A stretch of DNA of 64,000 bases, from NCBI GenBank assembly GCA_019075865.1, contig JAGXAN010000001.1:186001-250000 (forward strand), read 5' to 3'. The translations under genes were made by a program, and so were the position numbers. The notes under the pieces were generated by a model, which worked only from the letters and a program-made list of their open reading frames with translations, was not told the origin of the DNA and did no database searches. Of the stretch, positions 45,362-56,888 are shown piece by piece (position 1 is the first letter of the stretch; the number at the start of each line of letters is the position of its first letter). The DNA comes from Hyphomicrobiales bacterium. GTDB taxonomy: Bacteria; Pseudomonadota; Alphaproteobacteria; Rhizobiales; Beijerinckiaceae.

Positions 45362-47197
45362 ATGACAATTGACGCGCGGGAGCCGCCGAAAGTTGCGCCG
45401 CAGGGCACGCCATCGCCGCTGGCGCAATTGAAGCACTTTGTCACGAGCCGGATTTCGCCACCGCCGCGCACGCGCTTGGTGCGGCGGGCGCGGCTGGTCT
45501 CGCGTCGGCTGACTTCGCGTTTTTCATCCTCGCTGACGCGTCGCATCATCTTTCTCAACCTCAGCGGGTTGGTGGCGCTGCTGCTCGGTTTCCTCTACCT
45601 GAACCAGTTGCGCGAAGGCCTGATCGTGGCGCGGGCCGAAAGCTTGCAGACCCAGGCCTCGATCATTGCCGCAACCGTCGCCTCCACCGGCAGCGCCGAT
45701 GCCGATACCATCAATCTGGATCCGTCGAAATTGCTGCAATTGGCGCAGGGCCAGAGCGACAAGAACGACGATGACACCTCGCTCGCCTTTTCGATCAACC
45801 CCGAAAAGGTGGGGCCGTTGCTGGCCCGCGTGCTGCCCCCGCGCACCCGCGCGCGCATCTATGACCGCGACGGCTACCTTCTGGTCGATTCACGCGCCTT
45901 GACCAGCGCCACCCACATTTTGCGGTTTGACCTGCCAAGCGTCAAATATCACGAACCCAATTTCATCGATCGCTGGTGGCGCAGCCTTCTGGAAGTGTTT
46001 TACCACAAGGACACGCTTCAGGCTGACGATGTCATGCTTGGTAATGGTCTCGCTCATCCCGAAGTGTCGCTGGCGCTGGCGGGCACTGGCCAGTCGCTGG
46101 TTCACCTCAATTCGCATTACGAGACCATCATTTCCGTCGCTGTGCCCATTGAGCGCTTTCGCAAAGTGCGCGGGGCGCTGCTGCTCTCCACCCAGGGCGG
46201 CGACATTGACGCGGTAATCGCCTCGGAACGCTGGGCGATTTTCCGGTTGTTTCTGGTCTCGGCGGCGATCATGACAATCCTTTCGTTTTTTCTGGCTGGC
46301 ACCATCGCCGAGCCGATCCGGCGGTTGGCGGAGGCGGCTGACCGGGTGCGGCGCGGCACAAAATCGCGGCAGGAAATTCCCGATTATTCCGATCGCTCGG
46401 ACGAAATCGGCCATCTTTCAGGCGCGCTGCGCGATATGACCCGCACTTTATACAATCGCATCGAAGCCATCGAGACCTTTGCGGCAGATGTGGCGCATGA
46501 GTTGAAAAATCCGCTGACATCCTTGCGCAGCGCCGTCGAAACCATGCCAATGGCGCGAAATGATGCTGCGCGCGAACGCTTGCTGGCCGTAATCCAGCAT
46601 GATGTCAGCCGGCTCGACCGCCTGATCAGCGACATATCCAACGCCTCGCGCCTCGATGCGGAACTGGCGCGCGCCGATACGGCCCCGGTTGATCTGACGG
46701 CATTGCTGAAAGCGGTTGTGTCCATGGCCAATCAGGTCGACCGCAAGGATGGCGTGCGTGTGCTGCTCGATATTGCGCCGGGCGTGGCCAAAATCGCGCA
46801 TGGCCACGACTCGCGCCTTGCCCAGGTGTTCAACAACCTGATCGACAATGCCCGTTCGTTTTCGGTCGCCGGTGGCAGCGTTCGGGTCGCCTTGCGCGAG
46901 GGCACCAAGGAGATCGAAAACGTCACCGATTCCGGGTTTGAAATCATTGTCGATGATGATGGTCCAGGCATTCCCGATCACGCGCTGGAGCGCATATTCG
47001 AGCGTTTCTATACCGACCGGCCCGAACAGGGCTTTGGCCAGAACTCCGGCCTCGGCCTGTCCATTTCCCGACAGATTGTGGAAGCCCATGACGGCTTCCT
47101 GATTGCGGTTAACCGGCGCGCTACCGGCGGCCCAAGCGGCAGTGCGGGCAAGGTGCTGGGCGCAAGGTTCATCGTTTGGCTGCCAAGCGGCGCATAA
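45362..47197 (+). CDS. chvG: sensor histidine kinase ChvG
   Basis: The membrane kinase of the ChvG-ChvI pair. The 611-residue protein has an N-terminal cytoplasmic tail, a transmembrane helix (RIIFLNLSGLVALLLGFLYL), a periplasmic sensor domain with a ChvG-typical NPEKVGPLLARVLPPRTRARIYDRDGYLLVDSR, a second helix (FRLFLVSAAIMTILSFFLAG), HAMP, the phosphoacceptor His in FAADVAHELKNPLTSLRSA, and the ATPase boxes NLIDNARSF, DDGPGIP and SGLGLSISRQIVEAH. Start at ATG 45362 after GGAAGGGG; a GTG at 45356 is in frame. Its stop directly precedes hprK (TAAATG). Confidence 0.95.
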   Translation: MTIDAREPPKVAPQGTPSPLAQLKHFVTSRISPPPRTRLVRRARLVSRRLTSRFSSSLTRRIIFLNLSGLVALLLGFLYLNQLREGLIVARAESLQTQASIIAATVASTGSADADTINLDPSKLLQLAQGQSDKNDDDTSLAFSINPEKVGPLLARVLPPRTRARIYDRDGYLLVDSRALTSATHILRFDLPSVKYHEPNFIDRWWRSLLEVFYHKDTLQADDVMLGNGLAHPEVSLALAGTGQSLVHLNSHYETIISVAVPIERFRKVRGALLLSTQGGDIDAVIASERWAIFRLFLVSAAIMTILSFFLAGTIAEPIRRLAEAADRVRRGTKSRQEIPDYSDRSDEIGHLSGALRDMTRTLYNRIEAIETFAADVAHELKNPLTSLRSAVETMPMARNDAARERLLAVIQHDVSRLDRLISDISNASRLDAELARADTAPVDLTALLKAVVSMANQVDRKDGVRVLLDIAPGVAKIAHGHDSRLAQVFNNLIDNARSFSVAGGSVRVALREGTKEIENVTDSGFEIIVDDDGPGIPDHALERIFERFYTDRPEQGFGQNSGLGLSISRQIVEAHDGFLIAVNRRATGGPSGSAGKVLGARFIVWLPSGA

Positions 47198-47659
47198 ATG
47201 GCCTATATTCACGCCACCGCTATTTTGTTGCGCCAGCGCGGCGTGCTGCTGCGTGGACGTTCCGGTGCCGGCAAAAGCACATTGGCGCTGGGCCTGATGG
47301 AAAGCGCGTGGCAATTGGGCGAATTTGCCGCACTAATTGGCGATGATCGCGTCGATGTGCGCGCGGTTCATGGCCGCCTCATCGTCACCGGTCACCCGGC
47401 CATTTACGGGCAGATCGAGCGGCGCGGCATGGGCATTGAGACAGTTCCCGCCGTGCGCGCTGGCGTGATGCGCCTTGTTGTCGATATTTCCGCGCCGGAA
47501 AATGAACAAAGGCGGCTGCCGGAAGCCTGCGCTCTTGAGACCCGCATTGAAACCGTGCTATTGCCTCGTATGAGTGTGCTGGAAACAGGTGCTGCAAGTG
47601 ACCATGTCATCCATATTCGTGCCTTTTTGGCGCGGATGGAACGTGACCTGCGGTTATAA
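47198..47659 (+). CDS. hprK: short HPr kinase/phosphorylase
   Basis: The alphaproteobacterial short form (153 residues) containing only the C-terminal kinase domain. Motifs: Walker A GRSGAGKST (20-28), the capping region LIGDDRVDVRAVHG, and the HprK signature RRGMGIETVPAVRAGVMRLVVDI. It phosphorylates HPr on a serine. It begins immediately after the chvG stop codon and is followed after 151 bases by the EIIA-HPr pair. This order (chvI-chvG-hprK-EIIA-HPr) is conserved in Rhizobiales and suggests cross-talk between the PTS and ChvGI. Confidence 0.94.
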   Translation: MAYIHATAILLRQRGVLLRGRSGAGKSTLALGLMESAWQLGEFAALIGDDRVDVRAVHGRLIVTGHPAIYGQIERRGMGIETVPAVRAGVMRLVVDISAPENEQRRLPEACALETRIETVLLPRMSVLETGAASDHVIHIRAFLARMERDLRL

Positions 47660-47810
47660 GCCTTTGTGTTCGGTATGGGCGCAAGCCGCGCGATCAAAAT
47701 GAAGCAAACCGGGGCAGATAATTCTTGCGAATTTCATGGCAAAGCTTAAGTTTTAGCGCGCTGGGCTTGGGCCCTGCGGCAGGTTCATTGGCAAAGCCGA
47801 GTGTAACAAG

Positions 47811-48212
47811 ATGATAGGTATGGTGCTTGTGACACACGGACACCTCGCCACCGAGTTTCGCTCGGCACTGGAGCACGTGGTCGGCCCGCAAAAGCAGATC
47901 GAAACCATCAGCATCGGCCCGGATGACGATATGGAACAACGCCGCCGCGATATTGTGGAGGCCGTGAGCCGTGTCGAGAGCGGGCAGGGCGTCGTCCTGC
48001 TCACCGATATGTTCGGCGGCACGCCTTCCAATCTCGCGATTTCGGTCATGGATAATGCCGGCGTCGAGGTGGTGGCGGGGATCAATCTGCCCATGCTCAT
48101 TAAATTGGCAAGCGTTCGCGAGTCCACGCCGCTGCATCTGGCCGTCAATCAGGCGCAGGATGCCGGCCGCAAATATATCAACGTCGCCAGCCACGTTCTG
48201 AGTGGCAAATGA
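47811..48212 (+). CDS. PTS system EIIA component, mannose family
   Basis: A 133-residue cytoplasmic phosphocarrier of the mannose-type EIIA family. The active-site His9 lies in VLVTHGHLATEF, and VVLLTDMFGGTPSNLAI is characteristic. With no EIIB/C permease adjacent, this is part of the regulatory (non-transporting) alphaproteobacterial PTS. Its ATGA overlaps the HPr start at 48209. The preceding 151 bases contain no other gene and may hold a promoter. Confidence 0.93.
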   Translation: MIGMVLVTHGHLATEFRSALEHVVGPQKQIETISIGPDDDMEQRRRDIVEAVSRVESGQGVVLLTDMFGGTPSNLAISVMDNAGVEVVAGINLPMLIKLASVRESTPLHLAVNQAQDAGRKYINVASHVLSGK

Positions 48213-48496
48213 GTGAAACCGCCGAAACACTGAGCCGCGAACTGCCGATCATCAACCGCAAGGGCCTGCACGCGCGCGCCACTGCCAAATTCGTGCAATG
48301 CGTCGAGAAATATGACGCAGCGATCACGGTGGCACGCAATGGCGAGACGGTGGGCGGCACCTCGATCATGGGAATCCTGACCCTGGGTGCGGGCATTGGC
48401 TCGACCATTGTAGTCACGGCGAACGGGCCGGATGCGCAAGCGGCGCTGGATGCACTGGCCGCCTTGATCGCCAATCGCTTTGGCGAGGATGAATAG
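48209..48496 (+). CDS. ptsH: phosphocarrier protein HPr
   Basis: A 95-residue HPr. The His21 phosphorylation site is in NRKGLHARATAKFVQC and the serine kinase site in TSIMGILTLGAG (Ser52), the target of HprK. It is translationally coupled to the EIIA gene. Enzyme I is not in the window. The 185-base gap to gltB holds no ORF I support. Confidence 0.95.
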   Translation: MSETAETLSRELPIINRKGLHARATAKFVQCVEKYDAAITVARNGETVGGTSIMGILTLGAGIGSTIVVTANGPDAQAALDALAALIANRFGEDE

Positions 48497-48681
48497 GCCG
48501 ACCCAGGCGCGCGCAGACGCTTGCAGGGTCCAAATTCCGGTTTTTTGGTCTGGCTGAATGGTAAGCCTTGTCAGCGCCGTTCAAGTTTGCGATTGTATCC
48601 TTTCAAGATAGGACAGCCTAGTTGACCTTTTGTGTCTTTCGGGCTTATAAACATGCGTAAAATGCTTTGGAGGAACTGGCG

Positions 48682-51600
48682 ATGAGCTTGGGGTTTAGGA
48701 GTAGTGGCGATGGTTCGGATGTGGACATGAAGTCTGCACCATCGAAACGTGGCGCAGCCGCATCCACTATTGTTTCCCAAACCTTGAAAGCCACGTCCAT
48801 GACCAACCCGTTTCACAATGCCCCCGTCCCATTGCCCCACGGCCTGCCGCACGCGCAGGGGCTCTATGACCCCACCAACGAACATGACGCCTGCGGTGTC
48901 GGTTTTGCGGCCCAGCTGAGCAACATCAAGACCCATGACATTGTCGAAAAGGGCTTGACCATATTGCTCAATCTGGACCATCGCGGCGCCGTTGGCGCCG
49001 ACCCCAAGGCGGGCGATGGCTGCGGCATGCTGGTGCAGATACCGCATGATTTTTTCGCTTCCGAGAGTGCCAAGCTGGGCTTTTCCCTGCCCGAGCCGGG
49101 CCTTTATGGCGTTGGCTTCATTTTCGTGCCCAAGCAAGCCGAGGCGCGCGCGACCATCGAGGCCATTGTCACCGAAGTGATCGCCGAAGAGGGGCAGGAA
49201 TTGCTCGGCTGGCGGCAGGTGCCGGTGAATAGCTCGGTTCTGGGCGAAAGCGTCAAGCCGACCGAACCGGTTTGCCTTCAGGTGTTTGTCGGCCGTGGCC
49301 GCGATACCGTCGATGATGAGGCGTTCGAGCGTCGCCTGTTTATTCTGCGCAAGGTGATTTCCGGGCGGGTTTATGCCCGCAATGATCCGCAGATGCGCGG
49401 GTTCTATCCGGTCAGCATGTCGAGCCGCACCGTTGTTTACAAGGGGTTGCTGCTGGCCACCCAGTTGGGCGACTATTTCCCCGATCTGCGCGACCCGATG
49501 TTCAAGTCGGCGCTGGCGCTCGTGCATCAGCGCTTTTCGACCAATACTTTCCCGTCCTGGCAATTGGCGCATCCCTACCGCATGGTCGCCCATAACGGCG
49601 AGATCAACACATTGCGCGGCAATGTGAACTGGATGGCGGCGCGGCAGGCTTCGGCCAGCAGCGAGCTTTACGGCAGCGACATCACCAAGCTCTGGCCGAT
49701 TTCCTATGAGGGGCAGTCGGACACCGCCTGCTTTGACAATGCACTCGAATTTCTGGTGCAGGGCGGCTACAGCCTCAGCCATGCGATGATGATGCTGATC
49801 CCCGAAGCCTGGGCCGGCAATCCGTTGATGAACGAAGAGCGCCGCGCCTTTTATGAATATAATGCCTGCCTGATGGAGCCCTGGGACGGGCCGGCCGCCG
49901 TTGCCTTCACCGATGGCCGCCAGATTGGCGCGACCCTCGACCGCAACGGCCTGCGCCCGGCGCGCTACCTTGTCACCGATGACGGCCTCGTGGTGATGGC
50001 CTCGGAAATGGGCGTGCTGCCGATCCCGCAGGAGAAGATTGTCACCAAGTGGCGTTTGCAACCGGGCAAGATGCTGCTGATTGATCTGGAGCAGGGCCGC
50101 ATCATCTCCGATGACGAGATCAAGGCGCAATTGGCTGCTTCCCATCCTTACGAGGAATGGGTCAAGCGCACGCAGATCGTGCTGGAAGATTTGAAGCCGA
50201 TGGAAGCGCGCGCCTCGCGCACCGATGTCGCCCTGCTCGATCGGCAGCAGGCTTTCGGCTACACGCAGGAAGACCTGAGCCTCTTGATGTCGCCGATGGG
50301 CGTCACCGGGCAGGAAGCGGTTGGCTCAATGGGCACCGACACGCCGGTTTCGGTGCTCTCGGACCATTCCAAGCTGCTTTACACCTATTTCAAGCAGAAT
50401 TTTGCGCAGGTCACCAACCCGCCGATTGATCCGATCCGCGAAGAATTGGTGATGAGCCTAGTGTCCTTTATTGGGCCGCGTCCCAACCTGTTCGATTTTG
50501 AAGGCAATTCGCGTCGCAAGCGTCTGGAAGTGCGCCAGCCGATCCTCACCAATTCCGATCTTGAGAAGATTCGCAACATCGGCCAGTTGGAAGAGGCCTT
50601 CGATACCCGCACCCTCGACATCACCTTTGCCACCGAGCGCGGCTCCGAGGGTATGCCGGCGATGCTGGCACGCCTGTGCGAGCGCGCGGAAGCGGCGGTG
50701 CATGGCGGTTATAACATCATCATCCTGTCCGACCGCATGGTTGGGCCGGACCGGGTGCCGATTCCGGCTTTGCTGGCCACCGCTGCCGTGCATCATCACC
50801 TGATCCGCAAGGGCCTGCGCACGTCGGTCGGCCTCGTCGTCGAAACGGGCGAAGCGCGCGAAGTGCACCATTTCGCCTGCCTCGCCGGATATGGCGCGGA
50901 AGCCATCAATCCTTATCTGGCTTTTGAGACCCTTGAGGCCATGGCGGCGGATTTCCCGGCCGAAGTCGATGGCTATGAAGCGGTCAAGCGCTATATCAAG
51001 TCGATCGACAAGGGCCTGTTGAAGGTCATGTCCAAGATGGGCATTTCGACCTACCAGTCTTATTGCGGCGCGCAGATTTTTGATGCGGTCGGTCTGGCGC
51101 AGGGCTTTATTGACCAATATTTCTTCGGCACGCACTCGCTTGTGGGCGGCATTGGCCTGCACGAGGTGGCGGAGGAAACCAGCCGCCGTCACAATGACGC
51201 CTTTGGCGATGCGCCGATCTATCGGCGGGCGCTGGATGTGGGCGGCGATTACGCCTTCCGCATGCGCGGCGAGGCCCATTCCTGGTCACCCCTGTCGGTA
51301 TCGCTGCTGCAACACGCCGTGCGCGGCAATTCCGAGGACAAGTACCGCGAATTCGCCAAAGTGCTGAATGCGCAGGACGAGCGCCTTTTGACCTTGCGTG
51401 GCCTGTTCCGCATCAAGGGTGCGAGCGAGGATGGCCGCCAGCCCGTGCCTCTGGCTGAGGTGGAAGATGCGGCCAGCATCGTGCGGCGCTTCTCCACCGG
51501 TGCCATGTCCTATGGCTCGATCTCCCGCGAGGCACACACCAATCTCGCCATTGCCATGAACCGGCTCGGCGGCAAGTCGAACACCGGCGAAGGTGGCGAG

Positions 51601-53469
51601 GAAAATGATCGCTACAAGCCATTGCCCAATGGCGATTCGATGCGCTCGGCCATCAAGCAGGTAGCTTCCGGCCGCTTTGGTGTAACAGCGGAATATCTTG
51701 TCAATTCGGACATGATGCAGATCAAGATGGCGCAGGGAGCCAAGCCCGGCGAAGGCGGCCAATTGCCCGGCCACAAGGTCGATGCCGTGATTGCCAAAGT
51801 GCGCCATTCAACGCAGGGCGTCGGCCTGATTTCGCCACCCCCCCACCATGACATTTATTCGATCGAGGATCTGGCGCAGCTGATCTTCGACTTGAAGAAC
51901 GTCAATCCGGCGGCCGATGTTTCGGTCAAGCTGGTGTCGGAAGTCGGTATTGGCACCGTGGCGGCCGGCGTCTCCAAGGCACGCGCCGATCACGTCACCA
52001 TATCCGGTTTTGAAGGCGGCACCGGGGCTTCCCCGCTCACCTCCATCAAGCATACCGGCTCGCCCTGGGAAATCGGCCTGGCTGAAACCCATCAGACCCT
52101 CGTGCTGAATTCGCTGCGCTCGCGCATTGCCGTGCAGGTCGATGGTGGCCTGCGCACGGGCCGCGACGTGGTGGTGGGTGCCTTGCTGGGTGCCGATGAA
52201 TTTGGCTTTGCCACCGCGCCGCTGATAGCCTCAGGCTGCATCATGATGCGCAAGTGCCATCTCAATACCTGCCCGGTGGGTGTGGCAACCCAGGACCCCG
52301 TGCTGCGCAAGCGCTTCACCGGTCAGCCCGAGCATGTCATCAATTACTTCTTCTTTGTCGCCAATGAAGTGCGGGAATTGATGGCCGAATTGGGCTATCG
52401 CAAGTTTGATGACATGGTCGGCCAGATGCAGATGCTGGATCGCGAAAAGGCCATCACCCACTGGAAGGCCAAGGGGCTTGATTTCACGCGCCTGTTCCAC
52501 AAGCCCAACAATGTATCGGGTCGCACGCTCTACCGCAGCGAGCGGCAGGATCATAATCTGGGCAAGGTACTGGATCGCCAATTGATCGAGGCCGCCCATG
52601 ACGCCGTGAACGGCGGCGCATCAGTGAAGCAGAACCTGCCGATCCACAATACGGATCGCACCACGGGTGCCATGCTCTCGGGTGAAATCGCCAAGCTTAC
52701 CGGCGAGAAGGGCCTCAAGGATGGCGCAGTCCATTTCAAATTCAACGGCACGGCAGGCCAGAGCTTTGGCGCCTGGCTGGCGCATGGCGTGACGCTGGAA
52801 CTGGAAGGTGAGGCCAATGACTACGTCGGCAAGGGCCTGTCGGGTGGCCGGATCATCATCTATCCGCCCGCCACCGCCACCAATATCGTGCCGGAAAACT
52901 CGATCATTGTTGGCAATACCGTCATGTATGGTGCCATTGCCGGGGAATGCTACTTCCGCGGCGTGGCCGGCGAGCGTTTCGCGGTGCGCAATTCAGGCGC
53001 GATTGCGGTTGTCGAGGGCACCGGTGACCATGGCTGCGAATATATGACCGGCGGCATTGTCGTGGTCATTGGCCAGACCGGGCGCAATTTCGCAGCAGGC
53101 ATGTCCGGTGGCATTGCTTATGTGCTGGATGAAGACGGAACTTTCCCCAAGCGTTGCAACATGTCGATGGTGGATCTGGAGCCGATTGAGGCGGAAGAGG
53201 AACTCAACCAGCGCATCCACCACCACGGCGGCGATCTGGAAGGTCACGGCAAGGTGGACGCGATGAGCGATATGTCACGCTACGATGCAGAGCGTCTGCA
53301 TCAGTTGATTGCCAACCATGCCCGCTTCACCGGCTCGACCCGTGCCGCAGCCATTCTGGCGGCCTGGGACAGCTATTTGCCGAAATTCCGCAAGGTCATG
53401 CCGGTGGAATATCGGCGGGCGCTGGCGGAAATGGCAGCGGCTGAACCTAAAATGGTGGCGGCCGAGTAA
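48682..53469 (+). CDS. gltB: glutamate synthase (NADPH) large subunit
   Basis: GltB transfers the amide of glutamine to 2-oxoglutarate, giving two glutamates. From the ATG at 48682 (TTGGAGGAACTGGCG upstream) there are 1595 residues. The N-terminal nucleophile Cys of the class II amidotransferase is in [14 protein letters not shown] (Cys71), so a propeptide is removed. The FMN synthase domain shows [24 protein letters not shown] and the 3Fe-4S cysteines of [14 protein letters not shown]. The C-terminal beta-helix has [17 protein letters not shown] start at 48799 (MTNPFHNAP) is possible and gives the more usual length. gltD follows after 244 bases. Confidence 0.96.
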   Translation: MSLGFRSSGDGSDVDMKSAPSKRGAAASTIVSQTLKATSMTNPFHNAPVPLPHGLPHAQGLYDPTNEHDACGVGFAAQLSNIKTHDIVEKGLTILLNLDHRGAVGADPKAGDGCGMLVQIPHDFFASESAKLGFSLPEPGLYGVGFIFVPKQAEARATIEAIVTEVIAEEGQELLGWRQVPVNSSVLGESVKPTEPVCLQVFVGRGRDTVDDEAFERRLFILRKVISGRVYARNDPQMRGFYPVSMSSRTVVYKGLLLATQLGDYFPDLRDPMFKSALALVHQRFSTNTFPSWQLAHPYRMVAHNGEINTLRGNVNWMAARQASASSELYGSDITKLWPISYEGQSDTACFDNALEFLVQGGYSLSHAMMMLIPEAWAGNPLMNEERRAFYEYNACLMEPWDGPAAVAFTDGRQIGATLDRNGLRPARYLVTDDGLVVMASEMGVLPIPQEKIVTKWRLQPGKMLLIDLEQGRIISDDEIKAQLAASHPYEEWVKRTQIVLEDLKPMEARASRTDVALLDRQQAFGYTQEDLSLLMSPMGVTGQEAVGSMGTDTPVSVLSDHSKLLYTYFKQNFAQVTNPPIDPIREELVMSLVSFIGPRPNLFDFEGNSRRKRLEVRQPILTNSDLEKIRNIGQLEEAFDTRTLDITFATERGSEGMPAMLARLCERAEAAVHGGYNIIILSDRMVGPDRVPIPALLATAAVHHHLIRKGLRTSVGLVVETGEAREVHHFACLAGYGAEAINPYLAFETLEAMAADFPAEVDGYEAVKRYIKSIDKGLLKVMSKMGISTYQSYCGAQIFDAVGLAQGFIDQYFFGTHSLVGGIGLHEVAEETSRRHNDAFGDAPIYRRALDVGGDYAFRMRGEAHSWSPLSVSLLQHAVRGNSEDKYREFAKVLNAQDERLLTLRGLFRIKGASEDGRQPVPLAEVEDAASIVRRFSTGAMSYGSISREAHTNLAIAMNRLGGKSNTGEGGEENDRYKPLPNGDSMRSAIKQVASGRFGVTAEYLVNSDMMQIKMAQGAKPGEGGQLPGHKVDAVIAKVRHSTQGVGLISPPPHHDIYSIEDLAQLIFDLKNVNPAADVSVKLVSEVGIGTVAAGVSKARADHVTISGFEGGTGASPLTSIKHTGSPWEIGLAETHQTLVLNSLRSRIAVQVDGGLRTGRDVVVGALLGADEFGFATAPLIASGCIMMRKCHLNTCPVGVATQDPVLRKRFTGQPEHVINYFFFVANEVRELMAELGYRKFDDMVGQMQMLDREKAITHWKAKGLDFTRLFHKPNNVSGRTLYRSERQDHNLGKVLDRQLIEAAHDAVNGGASVKQNLPIHNTDRTTGAMLSGEIAKLTGEKGLKDGAVHFKFNGTAGQSFGAWLAHGVTLELEGEANDYVGKGLSGGRIIIYPPATATNIVPENSIIVGNTVMYGAIAGECYFRGVAGERFAVRNSGAIAVVEGTGDHGCEYMTGGIVVVIGQTGRNFAAGMSGGIAYVLDEDGTFPKRCNMSMVDLEPIEAEEELNQRIHHHGGDLEGHGKVDAMSDMSRYDAERLHQLIANHARFTGSTRAAAILAAWDSYLPKFRKVMPVEYRRALAEMAAAEPKMVAAE

Positions 53470-53486
53470 CCGGCAACCGAGGCTGC

Positions 53487-53517
53487 GGATGCGCGGGGCC
53501 GCAAGGGCCGTGCATCC
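53487..53517. other. long hairpin with GCAA tetraloop in the gltB-gltD gap
   Basis: GGATGCGCGG (53487-53496) pairs with CCGTGCATCC (53508-53517) with one wobble, and inner CC-GCAA-GG closes with a GNRA-type loop. It is 17 bases past the gltB stop. No T-run follows, so it is not an intrinsic terminator in either direction; it may stabilise the gltB 3' end or be a dispersed palindromic element. The rest of the 244-base gap shows no gene. Confidence 0.5.
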
Positions 53518-53713
53518 CGCTTCAAAGCTGGCTGGCCCCGGCATACATCCAATTTCGGGGCGCATCCAAACCATTCGCAATCCAAACGTGGAATCAGCAT
53601 TTTCGGTGGGTTGGGGCTTCAGGTGGCCAAAAGCCGACGAATGTGAAATTCTGCAACCAACAACAGATTTTTGAGCGGCGGCACGCTGCGACAGACGAGA
53701 CACGAGGCATTCC

Positions 53714-55132
53714 ATGGGCAAGGTTACGGGTTTTCTTGAGATCGACCGGCGCGACCGGCGCTATGCGCCAGCATCCGATCGCATTCGCCATTATCGCGAA
53801 TTTGTCATTCCGCTGTCGGAAGAGGCGATCACCGATCAGGCGGCGCGCTGCATGGATTGCGGCATTCCGTTTTGCCACAATGGCTGCCCGGTGAACAACC
53901 AGATCCCGGATTTCAACAATCTGGTTTATCAGAAGGATTGGGAAGATGCGGCGGCAAACCTGCATTCCACCAACAACTTCCCCGAATTCACCGGCCGCAT
54001 CTGCCCTGCGCCCTGCGAGGCTTCCTGCACGCTGAACATTGTCGACACGCCTGTCACCATCAAATCCATTGAATGTGCGATCGTCGACCGCGCCTGGGCC
54101 GAAGGCTGGGTCAAGCCCGAAATCGCCGCCAACAAGACCGGCAAAAAGGTCGCCATCATTGGCTCTGGCCCGGCGGGTCTGGCTTGCGCGCAGCAACTCG
54201 CCCGCGCCGGCCATGATGTGCATGTCTATGAAAAAAACGGCAAGCCCGGCGGCCTGCTGCGCTATGGTATTCCCGATTTCAAGATGGAAAAGACCCACAT
54301 CGACCGGCGCGTGACCCAGATGCAGGCCGAGGGTGTCACCTTCCATTGCGGGGTGAACGTTGGCGTCGATATTTCGGTCAACGACCTGTCGGCCCAGCAT
54401 GACGCGGTCGTGCTGGCAGGCGGGTCAGAAAAGCCACGCGATCTGACCGTGCCCGGGCGCGACCTCAACGGCGTGCATTTCGCCATGAATTTCCTGCCCC
54501 AGCAAAACCGCCGCGTCAGCCACGAGCCCGATGGCACCAACACCCCCATTCTCGCCAATGGCAAGCATGTTGTGGTGATCGGCGGCGGCGATACCGGCTC
54601 TGATTGCATCGGCACCTCGATTCGCCAGGGCGCGCTTTCCGTGACCCAGCTTGAAATCATGCCCGCACCCCCGGAGAAGGAAAATAAGGCAATGACATGG
54701 CCCAACTGGCCATTGAAGATGCGCACATCCTCCAGTCAGGAGGAGGGTGCCAAGCGCGACTTCGCGGTCAATACCGTGTCCCTGTCGGGTGAAAATGGTC
54801 AGGTGAAAATCCTGCATTGCATTCGCGTCGATGAAAAGATGAAGCCCATTCCGGGCAGTGAATTTGATCTGAAGGCCGACCTGGTTCTGCTCGCCATGGG
54901 CTTTGTCTCCCCCATTCATGAGGGCATGTTGGCGAGCCTTGGCGTCAAGCTCGACGGTCGCGGTAATGTGCTGGCGGATGTCAACAATTATCAGGCTTCC
55001 GTGGACCGGGTCTTTGCATGTGGCGACATGCGTCGCGGCCAAAGCCTCGTCGTCTGGGCGATTCGCGAGGGCCGTCAGGCGGCCCATGCCGTCGACAAGT
55101 CCCTGATGGGAACCACCACGCTGCCGCGCTGA
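53714..55132 (+). CDS. gltD: glutamate synthase (NADPH) small subunit
   Basis: GltD supplies electrons from NADPH to GltB through FAD and iron-sulfur clusters. The 472-residue protein has the N-terminal cysteine clusters [18 protein letters not shown] and CPAPCEASC, the FAD motif [22 protein letters not shown], the NADPH motif [14 protein letters not shown] and the C-terminal [18 protein letters not shown]. The start at 53714 ([12 protein letters not shown]) has a GAGG box. It is transcribed with or after gltB. The full length is normal. Confidence 0.96.
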   Translation: MGKVTGFLEIDRRDRRYAPASDRIRHYREFVIPLSEEAITDQAARCMDCGIPFCHNGCPVNNQIPDFNNLVYQKDWEDAAANLHSTNNFPEFTGRICPAPCEASCTLNIVDTPVTIKSIECAIVDRAWAEGWVKPEIAANKTGKKVAIIGSGPAGLACAQQLARAGHDVHVYEKNGKPGGLLRYGIPDFKMEKTHIDRRVTQMQAEGVTFHCGVNVGVDISVNDLSAQHDAVVLAGGSEKPRDLTVPGRDLNGVHFAMNFLPQQNRRVSHEPDGTNTPILANGKHVVVIGGGDTGSDCIGTSIRQGALSVTQLEIMPAPPEKENKAMTWPNWPLKMRTSSSQEEGAKRDFAVNTVSLSGENGQVKILHCIRVDEKMKPIPGSEFDLKADLVLLAMGFVSPIHEGMLASLGVKLDGRGNVLADVNNYQASVDRVFACGDMRRGQSLVVWAIREGRQAAHAVDKSLMGTTTLPR

Positions 55133-55146
55133 GCGCGAACCGCCAA

Positions 55147-55998
55147 TCAGCCCTGACAGGTCGCGCAATAAAAGGTTGAGCGGCCTGACTGGACGATCCT
55201 CTGGATCACGCCCGCGCAACCGGGCGTCGGACACGCGCTGCCTTCCTTGTCATAGACCCTGAAGCTGTGCTGGAAATAGCCCAGCGCGCCGTCGGTCTGG
55301 CGGTGATCGCGCAGGGTCGATCCACCCACCTCGATTGCCTCGCCCAGCACCTCGACAATGCGTGACGCCAACCTGTCGGCCTCACCCTTTTTCAGGCTGC
55401 CCGCCGCCCGCAGCGGCGACAATCGGGCGCGGTGCAGCGCCTCGCATACATAAATATTGCCAAGCCCGGCAATCAGGCGCTGGTCGAGCAGGGCGGCTTT
55501 CAGTGGCGCTTTGCGGGCCGCAAACAGCGACAGCAAACGGGCACCGTCCAGCGCGCCCGACAAAGGTTCAAGGCCGATTTGGGCCATGAATTTATGGCTG
55601 GCAAGATCGCGGCTGCCGACCAGATCCATGAACCCGAAACGGCGAGGGTCGTTGTAGGTGATGGTTTTTCCCCCCACCATATGAAAGACGATATGGTCAT
55701 GGTTGGGCGCGTTCGAGCGCGGGTGGTGGAATTCACCCACAAACCGGTCCTCGATGCGAAAAGACCCGCTCATGCCAAGGTGCATCAGCAGCACCATGTC
55801 ATCATCCAGATGCGCCAGCAAATATTTGGCGCGGCGGCTCAGTTGCATCACCCTTCGCCCCTGCAACCGGGCGTCAAAGCGCTCGGGCAGCGCAAACCGC
55901 AAGTCTAGCCGACGCTGCTCAACCCGCTCGAAAGTCTGCCCTTCCAGCGCCGGCAAAAGCCCGCGCCGCACCGTTTCAACCTCGGGAAGTTCAGGCAT
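55147..55998 (-). CDS. mutM: formamidopyrimidine-DNA glycosylase
   Basis: MutM removes 8-oxoguanine and formamidopyrimidines and cuts the DNA by beta,delta-elimination. The 283-residue protein starts [14 protein letters not shown] with Pro1 and Glu2 (after Met removal), has the helix-two-turn-helix region ([19 protein letters not shown]), and ends with a zinc finger [28 protein letters not shown]. It is convergent with gltD (14-base gap) and upstream of, but on the same strand as, an IalB-like gene. Confidence 0.96.
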   Translation of the reverse strand: MPELPEVETVRRGLLPALEGQTFERVEQRRLDLRFALPERFDARLQGRRVMQLSRRAKYLLAHLDDDMVLLMHLGMSGSFRIEDRFVGEFHHPRSNAPNHDHIVFHMVGGKTITYNDPRRFGFMDLVGSRDLASHKFMAQIGLEPLSGALDGARLLSLFAARKAPLKAALLDQRLIAGLGNIYVCEALHRARLSPLRAAGSLKKGEADRLASRIVEVLGEAIEVGGSTLRDHRQTDGALGYFQHSFRVYDKEGSACPTPGCAGVIQRIVQSGRSTFYCATCQG

Positions 55999-56034
55999 GC
56001 CCCAACCTCAACGCGGCCAAAGGCCCGCATTTGC

Positions 56035-56622
56035 CTATTTGCACTCGGCGGCAGCCTTGTCGAGCGCTTGCGCCAGGCCGTGCAGCGAGTAAGAATCCGT
56101 GGTGACATGGCCCTTGATCGAGGCTGCGGCCACGATCAATTTGCTGCTCTTGCGCAAGGTCGCCAGAAACGCGGCATCCTGCGCCGGATTTTTCAGCCAG
56201 AGCGTCGTGCCGGTGCCGATCATGTCGAACTTGTGGTTGTCGGCCTTGGCACTGGCCTCGGTGCCGTCTTTCATCGGAAAGCCCATGATCACCGAGATTT
56301 CATTCTTAACGTTCTTGGCCGGTCGATCGGAGACAAAGACATAGGCTGGATCGCGGTGCAGAGCCTCCGGCACCCGCTTTTGCGGTTGCGACAGGGCATA
56401 GCAGGTGCGCGACGGCCCCTTGAGCGCCGTAAAGGCCCGCCAATCGGAGAATGTGCCCACCAGCACCGGCCCTGCTTTGGGTTCGGCGGTCGCGGCTTTA
56501 TCGGCTTTGGCCTTGGGCTTGGCTTTTGATTTCGCCATCGCGGGACTGATTGCCGAAACCAAAGCCAAGGCGACCAAAACGGCCAAACCGAGGTGATCGT
56601 TCTTGCGCAAATTAATGTCCAT
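56035..56622 (-). CDS. invasion-associated locus B (IalB)-family periplasmic protein
   Basis: A 195-residue exported protein from the ATG at 56622: signal peptide (LGLAVLVALALVSAISPAMA), then a Lys/Ala-rich linker (KSKAKPKAKADKAATAEPKAG), then an IalB-type domain with FSDWRAFTA, SRTCYALSQPQKR, AYVFVSDRPAKNVKNEISVIMGFP and KFDMIGTGTTLWL. IalB was named in Bartonella for red-cell invasion, but homologues occur in free-living Rhizobiales, where the function is unknown. It is upstream of mutM on the same strand and divergent from an ECF sigma factor gene across 266 bases with no visible gene. Confidence 0.85.
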   Translation of the reverse strand: MDINLRKNDHLGLAVLVALALVSAISPAMAKSKAKPKAKADKAATAEPKAGPVLVGTFSDWRAFTALKGPSRTCYALSQPQKRVPEALHRDPAYVFVSDRPAKNVKNEISVIMGFPMKDGTEASAKADNHKFDMIGTGTTLWLKNPAQDAAFLATLRKSSKLIVAAASIKGHVTTDSYSLHGLAQALDKAAAECK

Positions 56623-56888
56623 TTTCCATCCTGCGAGCCGAAAGTTCTGTTGAATACCGGTTTTATATGGCATGATTTATCCTTAACAAATCATTATTGG
56701 CAAGTCGGATTTGGCGCGTTGTGCCGATGGCGTGAAGCCGCCTGTCACGGCCCGCCTTGACGCGCGCCGTCTTTAGAAAATTGCAGGTGGCCGTTGATGT
56801 GACATTGGTGTTACTTTCGATCATCGGGCGCAAGTGCTAGACAGGTGGCACAAGCTTGGATGCGTGGATGGCTATGGGCGGAATTTGA

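Noticed and set aside
48571-50145. 524-codon minus-strand frame opposite gltB
   Set aside because: GltB is clearly coding here; the opposite frame has no start signal or domain.
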